Assembly (NCBI GenBank): GCA_964594365.1
Contig: CAZQMB010000034.1
Coordinates: 1-8,054 of the forward strand
Length of the DNA stretch: 8,054 bases
DNA from: CAIUSP01 sp964594365
Lineage (GTDB): Bacteria; Actinomycetota; Thermoleophilia; Solirubrobacterales; 70-9
Reading direction: 5' to 3'
Of this stretch, positions 1 to 5,309 are shown one piece after another. The stretch's first letter is position 1; each line of letters begins with the position of its first letter. A model generated the notes under the pieces. That model had not been told where the DNA came from and did no database searches. It worked only from the letters and a program-made list of their open reading frames with translations. A program made the translations under genes and the position numbers.

Positions 1-446
1 GCCCAGAGGTCGTTCTCGAAGCCGTTGGTCAGCGACGTCCACATGCGCTGTTCCTTGATCCGCTTCAGACGCTTGTACTGCGCCTTGACGTAATCACGGG
101 TCGAGCCGTTGCCGCTGTTGAGTTCCACTTCGTGATCGGTCCACGCCATGTGGTCGATCGAGAAGCGCCACGGCGCACGGACGGTGTCCGTGACGTTGGC
201 GTTGCGCCACGAGAAGGTGTCATTGGGGAGGTAGTGGTCGTAGGTCGAGGCGTCATCGAACATGATGACGTCGCGAATCTCGTTGCCACCCTGCACCGTG
301 GCCTCGCTGGTCTTCTCCTTGAGAAGGCGGCTGAAGGCGTAGGTGTTCTTGACGGCCTCGTTGATGACTTGATCGGCGCTGGTCAGGTAGGTGGGACCAG
401 TCGCATTCATGAAGTCGTTGAAGGTCTGAATCGGGGTTCCGGGCAT
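1..446 (-). CDS. Major capsid protein, N-terminal part (runs off left edge)
   Basis: An open frame on the minus strand starts at the ATG at 446-444 and stays open to the window edge, giving 148 codons with no stop. The start is supported by a GTGAGG Shine-Dalgarno about 5 nt upstream; that motif contains the TGA stop of the scaffold gene, so the two genes are translationally linked. The N-terminus (MPGTPIQTFNDFM) is followed by a charged helical stretch and a segment rich in Asp, Tyr and Trp (for example DDASTYDHYLPNDTFSW). This is the make-up expected of a head protein that remodels during assembly. The capsid assignment rests mainly on position: directly after portal and scaffold, where tailed phages place the coat gene. 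No catalytic motif is visible. The C-terminal part is missing, so length and fold family cannot be judged. Another head structural protein is the main alternative. Confidence 0.8.
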   Translation of the reverse strand, partial: MPGTPIQTFNDFMNATGPTYLTSADQVINEAVKNTYAFSRLLKEKTSEATVQGGNEIRDVIMFDDASTYDHYLPNDTFSWRNANVTDTVRAPWRFSIDHMAWTDHEVELNSGNGSTRDYVKAQYKRLKRIKEQRMWTSLTNGFENDLW

Positions 447-453
447 GGTTGCC

Positions 454-1356
454 TCACTTTCGTGTCAGTCGTCGGGCTTCAGTCACGTCGCGTCCATCCA
501 GCAGTGCCTCAAGCACGGCGTCCTCGGCGTCGGAGGGAGTCGTCGGACGCTCGCTCCTGCCTACGGTCGGTCGTGCCGTCGGCTGGCCGACACGGCGGGG
601 ATCCGCCAAGGGGCCTGCCACGTTCGCGAACGCTTCCTGCGCCAGATGAATCATGGTTGGGAAGGTTCCGGGTTTGGCTCGACCCAGCCGGTCCATCTCG
701 TTCAGCACAGCCTGTGCGTCAACAGTCTTGTTGCCGTACTGGCCCTGCACGAACGTGATGGCTTGCTCGACTTGGGTCTGAAGCACGCGCATCTGCTGCT
801 CCTGCTGTTGCAGTCGCAACTTGGACACCTCGTCCGACAGCGCCTTCAGGCGCGGTTCGTCCTCGGCTCCATCCGCATCAACCTCGTCTTGGTCGGTCGC
901 TTCTGCTGCGGCCTCGGGTTCCGATTCCTCGTCGAAGGTCTCGTCCTCGGCCTGCTGCTGGCGCCCTGACTTCAACTGGGCGTTCTCGGATTCAAGCGCC
1001 TTCATCCTCTTCCCGTATCCATCGACGTCTGCCTGACGCTTGCCGGCCTTGGCCGACCACGCAAGCAGCATGTCCTTGGATGCGGACTTCAGGATGTCTT
1101 CAGGCACACCATCGCGCTTGAGGATCTGGTATGCCCGATCGAGGTCAGCATCTGGGACTACAGGAGCGGGTTCCTCCTTCCGCTCCTCTGCACCCAGCAG
1201 TCGATCCAAGACATCGTCGTCGGCGTCCCTTGCGGGGGTTTCTTCCGACACGCTGTCAGCAACAGCATCTTCTGCCGCTGCCTCGACTGGCGTTTCACTC
1301 GATTGTACCGGCTCATCCGGGGTCTGTTCAACTTCCTTGTCGTTGGGTTCAGCCAC
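454..1356 (-). CDS. Scaffold-like head assembly protein
   Basis: A 300-residue protein, likely the internal scaffold that templates the procapsid shell and is removed before or during DNA packaging. Residues 1-75 are strongly acidic and low in complexity (Glu, Asp, Ala, Pro, Ser, Thr), typical of disorder. Residues 78-130 are helical and include LLAWSAKAGKRQADVDG and a heptad-like stretch to about 130. A second acidic linker follows (136-168), then a Gln-rich coiled-coil candidate (168-203), a helical region (210-250) and a basic tail ending ARRLTRK. Scaffold proteins commonly bind coat through a basic C-terminal tail. The start codon is GTG (1356-1354), chosen because AAGGAG lies 9 nt upstream; that Shine-Dalgarno overlaps the last codons of the preceding gene. 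The gene sits between portal/accessory gene and capsid, the classical scaffold position. No protease motif (such as Ser-type capsid protease residues) was seen. Confidence 0.8.
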   Translation of the reverse strand: MAEPNDKEVEQTPDEPVQSSETPVEAAAEDAVADSVSEETPARDADDDVLDRLLGAEERKEEPAPVVPDADLDRAYQILKRDGVPEDILKSASKDMLLAWSAKAGKRQADVDGYGKRMKALESENAQLKSGRQQQAEDETFDEESEPEAAAEATDQDEVDADGAEDEPRLKALSDEVSKLRLQQQEQQMRVLQTQVEQAITFVQGQYGNKTVDAQAVLNEMDRLGRAKPGTFPTMIHLAQEAFANVAGPLADPRRVGQPTARPTVGRSERPTTPSDAEDAVLEALLDGRDVTEARRLTRK

Positions 1357-1362
1357 GCTGTC

Positions 1363-1659
1363 CTACTCCTTCACATACCCGTGTCTCGCCATGACTTCCT
1401 TCTCATGCCTACGGGACATGATCACCGGCTTGCCTTGGCTATTCGTCGAGCATCCTTCGAGGTTACGAGGCAGGCTCGACGAGACATACGGGTACTGGGA
1501 GCGGTTGCGACCGTCGTCCACCTGATAGTCAGAGACCACCCGGGTCAGCGTTCGCCCATCGACTTCGACGGTTGATCCAATGCTCGGCGCGTCACGCATC
1601 GAGTACTGCAACTCGATGGTCTCGCCGGTGGACTCGTCGATAAAAGAATACAGCGGCAT
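1363..1659 (-). CDS. Small head-module protein, FmdB-like N-terminus without zinc ribbon
   Basis: A 98-residue protein of unknown role, encoded between portal and scaffold. Its ATG (1659-1657) shares one base with the TGA stop of the portal gene (TGATG), so translation is probably coupled; a TGAGG lies about 10 nt upstream. The N-terminus (MPLYSFIDESTGETIEL) resembles the opening beta-strands of FmdB-type zinc-ribbon proteins that phages often carry here. It has only one Cys (residue 70), so the paired cysteines of a zinc ribbon are absent. A C-terminal motif KPVIMSRRHEKEV followed by ARHGY resembles the tail of many short phage hypothetical proteins. The middle (residues 24-60) looks like a small beta-rich domain. 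No catalytic site is visible. Its position suggests a role in head assembly, but this is inference. Confidence 0.75.
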   Translation of the reverse strand: MPLYSFIDESTGETIELQYSMRDAPSIGSTVEVDGRTLTRVVSDYQVDDGRNRSQYPYVSSSLPRNLEGCSTNSQGKPVIMSRRHEKEVMARHGYVKE

Positions 1660-3398
1660 CAGCGTCGGGCCTCAACCTCGTCCAAAATCTCGGCCATGCC
1701 ACGACGCTGCTCCGGCTTGCCGGCGCTGGCCTGAGCCTGCTGGGCCTGCTGGCGCATCTGGTTGACAGCCCTCATGTCGATCATGTCGCCCAAATTTGGC
1801 ATGTTCATGGCGTTCCCGACGACCTGAAGCACCTGCTTCCAGTCCACATGGGGAGCCTGAACGACCGCCTGCGACACGTTGCCGATGACCTGAAGCAACT
1901 CGATCGACCGGCGCTGGAGCAGGGCCTCGCTGACCCGCTCCATGCTGTACGCCTCGATGTCGATGTCCAGATCGTCGAACACACCGACCATTGCCGACGC
2001 GCTGAAGATCGGCTCCGGCTCGCCCATGATCGCGATGCCGTCCTCCCCGACCGGGAAGACGACCTTCTCGTCGTGGAACATGAACCACGCAGCCGACCGC
2101 ATGATCTTGTTCACCGACTCCTGAAACTGGCGCTTCAGGTGGCTGATACGCAGGCCGCTGCTGCTCTCGGCAACGCTGACCTCGGTCGCCGTCGCCGTGC
2201 CGCTGATGTTGCCTCGCATGGCGTCGTGAATGCCAGATACTCGGTCCAGACGGTTCTGGGCCATCGACGCATACTGGACCTGCTGCTGGGTAATACCGCC
2301 AACCTCGATGGTCCGCAGGTTGTCCGGGTCCATGTTGTCGGCCAGCACGACATACAGGTCCTCACGGTCACGGATGTCCTGCGCCATCTTGGCGTTGCGA
2401 GCATCGACAGCGAGGATGCGCTTGTAGGCCGACGCGCTGTATCGCATCGACCGCAGGTGCATGTTCACGTCGTCGATCTGCGGCATCAGCGCCATGATGG
2501 GCGACAGCGGGTACGGGTCGTCAGGCACCGTGTAGCCGCCGAACAGGCTGTAGGGACCGCTGCGGGGGCCGTAGTACGGACGGGGCGCACGGGCCATGCC
2601 CATGTTCGCCTTCTTGCCGCTCTGCGACTGGCCCTTCACGACCGTGTAGATCGTGCCGTTGAACATGGCACGGTCGGTCATGGCGTCGATCAACTGCGCC
2701 GCCTCGTCATGCAGTTCAGGCACCCAGACCTCGTACACCACCAGTTCCTTGCGGTCTGGGATGTTGCGGTCGATCTCGATGTCGGAACGGACATCGGACA
2801 CGCCGCTGTTCGCGGCCACCTGCTCGATCACATCCTTGTCCCATGTCTTGTCGCTCTCGGCCTGCGCCAAGAGATCGTCACGGTCGGTGATCCAGCAGTG
2901 GCCCATGTACCGGGCCTCGTCAAGGTGTGTCGCAGCCGGGTCGATGAAGAACCGATCCGGCGAAATGCGGTAGACCCGGGGAAGGTACGGGTCTTCCTGC
3001 GTTGACGGCACATATCCCTTGCGAGGCTCGTTGACGGTCAGGGCCACGCCGTACGCAAGCAGCATGTCCGTCGCGATGCGCTCAAGCACATTGCGGATCC
3101 CGACCATCTTGCCCCAACGATTGAGGCCCACCTGCAAGACACCCGCAGCCATCGACTGGCTGACCGGACGCGCACTCTTCACGCGCACCGTCGGGTTGTC
3201 ATGCACGATGCGTGGCAGCAACAGCGCCACATACTCCAGAATGAAGTTCTCCGGGTCGTCCAACTGCTCGCGAGACTCGCGATAGGACGGCCCGTGGAAC
3301 CGTTCGATCAGGTTCCGCCACTCCACGAGGTGACCGTCGCGGAACGATTCCGCGCTGTCGATCTCGCGCACCAGCGAATCCAGATCGAACTTCATCAT
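1659..3398 (-). CDS. Phage portal protein
   Basis: A 579-residue protein of normal portal length. Portals form a dodecameric ring at one vertex of the head, through which DNA enters and to which the tail attaches. Seen in sequence: a helical N-terminus with REIDSAESFRDGHLVEWRNL (11-30), the LLAYG stretch (113-117), YRISPDRFFIDPAATHLDEA (143-162), which matches the wing-domain pattern of portals, MPQIDDVN (305-312), and SGTATATEV (399-407), a conserved portal motif near the stem region. The tail is Gln/Ala-rich (545-560) and ends in charged residues. Two adjacent ATGs exist (3398 and 3395); the first overlaps the stop of the preceding Gly/Lys gene in a run of ATGATG. No strong Shine-Dalgarno is close, which favours coupling. 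It lies downstream of the terminase and upstream of scaffold and capsid. The assignment is firm at the family level; the exact portal subfamily is not determined. Confidence 0.92.
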   Translation of the reverse strand: MMKFDLDSLVREIDSAESFRDGHLVEWRNLIERFHGPSYRESREQLDDPENFILEYVALLLPRIVHDNPTVRVKSARPVSQSMAAGVLQVGLNRWGKMVGIRNVLERIATDMLLAYGVALTVNEPRKGYVPSTQEDPYLPRVYRISPDRFFIDPAATHLDEARYMGHCWITDRDDLLAQAESDKTWDKDVIEQVAANSGVSDVRSDIEIDRNIPDRKELVVYEVWVPELHDEAAQLIDAMTDRAMFNGTIYTVVKGQSQSGKKANMGMARAPRPYYGPRSGPYSLFGGYTVPDDPYPLSPIMALMPQIDDVNMHLRSMRYSASAYKRILAVDARNAKMAQDIRDREDLYVVLADNMDPDNLRTIEVGGITQQQVQYASMAQNRLDRVSGIHDAMRGNISGTATATEVSVAESSSGLRISHLKRQFQESVNKIMRSAAWFMFHDEKVVFPVGEDGIAIMGEPEPIFSASAMVGVFDDLDIDIEAYSMERVSEALLQRRSIELLQVIGNVSQAVVQAPHVDWKQVLQVVGNAMNMPNLGDMIDMRAVNQMRQQAQQAQASAGKPEQRRGMAEILDEVEARR

Positions 3399-3526
3399 CG
3401 CTTGGCGCCGCCCTTCTTGCCGCCACCCTTGCCACCGCCGTAGCCTCCACCCTTGGCTCCGCCCTTGCCGCCGCCATTGCCCTTACGGGTGTGCGAGCAT
3501 CCGCCAGACTTCTTGCCGTACATCAT
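3395..3526 (-). CDS. Tiny Gly/Lys-rich protein (43 aa)
   Basis: A 43-codon frame running from ATG at 3526 (a second ATG is at 3523) to TGA at 3397-3395. About half of the residues are Gly and about a quarter Lys, in GGGK-type repeats (for example GGGYGGGKGGGKKGG), with one Cys-Ser-His cluster at residues 10-12. It must be disordered and strongly basic. Its start overlaps the stop of the upstream coding fragment (ATGA), and its stop overlaps the portal start (ATGATG), so it is embedded in a coupled translation chain; this argues that it is expressed. AGAAGG lies 1 nt before the first ATG and 4 nt before the second, so the second start may be used. Function is unknown; nucleic-acid or capsid-interior binding is a guess from charge. 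The simple composition could also partly be a by-product of GC-rich repeats. Confidence 0.6.
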   Translation of the reverse strand: MMYGKKSGGCSHTRKGNGGGKGGAKGGGYGGGKGGGKKGGAKR

Positions 3527-3577
3527 GCCTTCTTTCTGCCCTTGACTTGGGCAAACTCGTTGACCGACTCTGACTTG
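3523..3577 (-). CDS. C-terminal end of a small gene interrupted by the assembly gap
   Basis: Directly left of the N run, one minus-strand frame reads KSESVNEFAQVKGRKKA and then TGA at 3525-3523. That stop overlaps the ATG of the Gly/Lys gene as ATGA, the same arrangement seen elsewhere in this operon, which supports it as a true gene end. The fragment is basic with a short amphipathic stretch. It may be the end of the gene starting at 3791 or of a separate gene lying in the gap. If it is one gene, the true gap must be 2 more than a multiple of 3 in length; the 100 N present do not satisfy this, so the literal frame across the gap is not meaningful. Confidence 0.55.
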
Positions 3578-3677
3578 NNNNNNNNNNNNNNNNNNNNNNN
3601 NNNNNNNNNNNNNNNNNNNNNNNNNNNNNNNNNNNNNNNNNNNNNNNNNNNNNNNNNNNNNNNNNNNNNNNNNNNNN
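3578..3677. other. Assembly gap (100 N)
   Basis: Exactly 100 unknown bases interrupt the sequence. A round 100 is a common placeholder for a scaffold gap of unknown length. Coding sequence flanks it on both sides on the minus strand, so it removes part of at least one small gene and may hide others. Confidence 0.98.
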
Positions 3678-3791
3678 CTGCTTCATCACCTTGCTGCTGC
3701 CGGAACGCTTGGCCGTCGCCACGACGCCACGCTTTCCAGCCATCTTCTTCGTCATCGGGCTACGAGCGCCCACCTTCTTCTTCGTCGCCAT
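3678..3791 (-). CDS. Small Lys-rich protein, N-terminal part (cut by gap)
   Basis: A frame starts at ATG 3791-3789 and continues for 38 codons to the gap edge. The product begins MATKKKVGARSPMTKKMAGK and is very rich in Lys, Arg, Ser and Ala. AAGGA lies 6 nt upstream of the ATG, a good Shine-Dalgarno that decides the start over an in-frame ATG 17 codons further upstream. It resembles the other tiny basic proteins of this operon, but no named family is recognised. Its end is lost in the gap; the fragment at 3523-3577 may be its C-terminus. A nucleic-acid-binding role is possible from charge alone. Confidence 0.65.
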
Positions 3792-3903
3792 TGTCAATCC
3801 TTGATCTGGGGCGCGGATCCCCGTGTTGAGTTCGCCTGCCATCCGCGTTGGCAGACACATCTAACCAGACGACGCCGCAATTCAAGCGACACCGCCGGAA
3901 GAA

Positions 3904-4797
3904 TCACGACGCCTCCACGAAAGTCGCGACGAGTCGGTACCCGTCCACGCCACCCTTCTGGATCTGCAACCGCATCCACATCGCACCCTGCGGCTTCGGC
4001 GGCTTGCCAGTCTCGACATGCCACCCACCAGCAGGATCCCACTCCTGCTTGTAGGTCGGAGTCCGCACATGGTGCTGCTCCGCCAGCCGGATGTCGTACT
4101 TGCCCTTGAACTTGACCAACCGCTCCTGCATCAACTTGACATGCCAGTGGTCATGGGTGTGGCCGCACATCACCACATCGGCGTCCGGCAACCACGACGC
4201 CATCCGTCTGGTCGCCAACACCCCGTGGGTCATCGGACCACCACCGCCGCTGCCGTGGAAGTAGCGCAGACGCAGCACGAATATCTTGGTCTTGTGAACC
4301 GTGACCCGGAACACCACCCATCCGCCGTACCCGCCAGCATGAACAGGCACCCCGCTCGCCAGCGACATGCTCGCGCACAGGCGCTCCGTCAGGTCGATCT
4401 CGTGGCGCTTGGTGATCGCCGTCTCGTGGTTCCCTCGCCCGATCACCGCGAACTGCTTCGCGTACGGGCTGTAGAACTCCGAAGCATGGCGCACGACAGC
4501 GTCGAGGTAGTCAGGGGCGCACGCTAACTCCGGTCGCAGACTGCCTTTAGGCGATCTCGGGTCCCACTTCCCGCCCATAACATCGAACAGGTCACCGTTA
4601 TCGACCACCGTGGCATTCCGCACCACGGCCTCGTCTAGGTGCTTGCGCTCCAGTTCCCAGTCCGCGTGCGTCGAGTCGTGGTGCCTATCGCTCGACAGCA
4701 GCACCCAATGCTCGAACGCAGGGATCGACATCCCGCCGTCAACCTCCACGACATGGACGTTGCGGCTCTCTCGCCTGACCGTCCAGTCGTGGGGCAT
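3904..4797 (-). CDS. Calcineurin-like metallophosphoesterase
   Basis: A 297-residue protein carrying the full set of metallophosphoesterase signature motifs for a two-metal centre: SSDRHHD (35-41, Asp37 and His39), NGDLFD (67-72, Asp69), GRGNHE (120-125, Asn123 and His124), YFHG (179-182, His181) and CGHTHD (211-216, His213 and His215). Such enzymes hydrolyse phosphomonoesters or phosphodiesters, including nucleic acids and cyclic nucleotides; the substrate here is not readable from sequence. The C-terminal part after residue 220 is an added segment with EWDPAGGWH. The start at 4797 is chosen because it follows the stop of the preceding small gene as TGAGATG; the upstream extension in the same frame is Arg-rich and is the out-of-frame reading of that gene. 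No signal peptide. It sits between terminase and portal, an unusual place for an enzyme, and is intact in all key residues. Confidence 0.9.
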   Translation of the reverse strand: MPHDWTVRRESRNVHVVEVDGGMSIPAFEHWVLLSSDRHHDSTHADWELERKHLDEAVVRNATVVDNGDLFDVMGGKWDPRSPKGSLRPELACAPDYLDAVVRHASEFYSPYAKQFAVIGRGNHETAITKRHEIDLTERLCASMSLASGVPVHAGGYGGWVVFRVTVHKTKIFVLRLRYFHGSGGGGPMTHGVLATRRMASWLPDADVVMCGHTHDHWHVKLMQERLVKFKGKYDIRLAEQHHVRTPTYKQEWDPAGGWHVETGKPPKPQGAMWMRLQIQKGGVDGYRLVATFVEAS

Positions 4798-4798
4798 C

Positions 4799-4936
4799 TC
4801 AACGGCCCCGCTTCTTGGTTGTCTTCTTCTTCGTCGCGGCCTTGCCAGCAGCCTTCGCCTCGCGTGTCCAACGCGCAGCGATCTTCGGATGCTTCGCGTA
4901 CATGAACCGACGCTGGCGATCGCTCTCAAAGGGCAT
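4799..4936 (-). CDS. Small basic phage protein (45 aa, MPF-RQRRFMYAKHP type)
   Basis: A 45-residue frame from ATG 4936-4934 to TGA 4801-4799. The N-terminal block MPFESDRQRRFMYAKHPKIA matches a pattern common in short uncharacterised proteins of phages near terminase and portal genes (MPF, RRF, AKHP, then W). The second half is a Lys/Ala-rich tail (AATKKKTTKK). The ATG overlaps the stop of the gene before it (TGATG), and the stop lies 1 nt before the phosphoesterase start, so translation is probably coupled on both sides. The function is unknown; the conserved head and charged tail suggest binding to a nucleic acid or another protein. Confidence 0.78.
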   Translation of the reverse strand: MPFESDRQRRFMYAKHPKIAARWTREAKAAGKAATKKKTTKKRGR

Positions 4937-5061
4937 CACTTCCACCCCTTCTTCATCGCCGCATACGCCTTCGCGCTCACCGTTGACTTCGACTTGGGAC
5001 GGCTAATCCCAGCCTTCTTGCGACGGTTGATGTTGCCCACCAGTGAGTTCTTCTTCGCCAT
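4936..5061 (-). CDS. Small basic phage protein (41 aa, Ser-Arg-Pro-Lys type)
   Basis: A 41-residue frame from ATG 5061-5059 to TGA 4938-4936. It begins MAKKNSLVGNINRRKKAG, then ISRPKSKSTVS, and ends AYAAMKKGWK. The combination of an RRKKAG block, an SRPKSKSTVS block and a terminal aromatic GW is a pattern of short phage proteins of unknown function. A GGTGGGG purine stretch lies about 7 nt upstream. The ATG is 1 nt after the stop of the DUF6321-like gene, and its own stop shares a base with the next start (TGATG). Strong positive charge and no Cys; no enzyme motif. Confidence 0.75.
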   Translation of the reverse strand: MAKKNSLVGNINRRKKAGISRPKSKSTVSAKAYAAMKKGWK

Positions 5062-5062
5062 G

Positions 5063-5293
5063 TCAGCATCCCCACCTTCGACGCGCTGCCTTGCCGCGCT
5101 CCCCAGTCCACGACCGGGATCGAGCGCAGAACGACTTGTGACGCGGGTTGTCCTTGTCCTTCGTCGGCGCCTTCAGGTTGCTCCCCGTCTCCCGGTTGTG
5201 CTTCGCACGGCCCTTCGCCGTCAAACCAGCACCACGGGACGCAGGCAACTTCTCGCCACGACCGACACTCAACTTGACAGTCTTCTTCGCCAT
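5063..5293 (-). CDS. DUF6321-like small basic protein
   Basis: A 76-residue protein from ATG 5293-5291 to TGA 5065-5063. Core motifs LTAKGRAKHNRETGSNLKAP, then HKSFCARSRSW, then ERGKAARRRWGC are those of the short proteins classed as DUF6321, found in phages and some bacteria near packaging genes. Function is not established; the pattern of conserved Arg/Lys, one SFCAR Cys and a final WGC suggests nucleic-acid contact. In-frame GTG codons at 5302 and 5299 are possible earlier starts; the ATG is preferred because GGTGG lies 5 nt upstream and the product begins MAKK like its neighbour. The gene starts 16 nt after the terminase stop. Confidence 0.8.
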   Translation of the reverse strand: MAKKTVKLSVGRGEKLPASRGAGLTAKGRAKHNRETGSNLKAPTKDKDNPRHKSFCARSRSWTGERGKAARRRWGC

Positions 5294-5309
5294 GCACACC
5301 ACCGTACCG

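Noticed and set aside
1848..3005. 385-codon open frame on the plus strand opposite the portal gene
   Set aside because: Its composition (Val, His, Arg, Asp repeats) is that of a mirror frame, and the minus-strand portal explains the codon pattern.
3808..3822. GGGG/CCCC inverted repeat upstream of the start at 3791
   Set aside because: The stem has only four pairs, the loop is 7 nt and no U-run follows, so it is not a terminator; it is probably chance in GC-rich DNA.
3794..3892. Possible 32-residue minus-strand gene from a GTG start between the phosphoesterase and the Lys-rich gene
   Set aside because: Its TGA lies 2 nt before the next start, which is suggestive, but no Shine-Dalgarno precedes the GTG and the product matches nothing; the 112-bp spacer can equally be noncoding.
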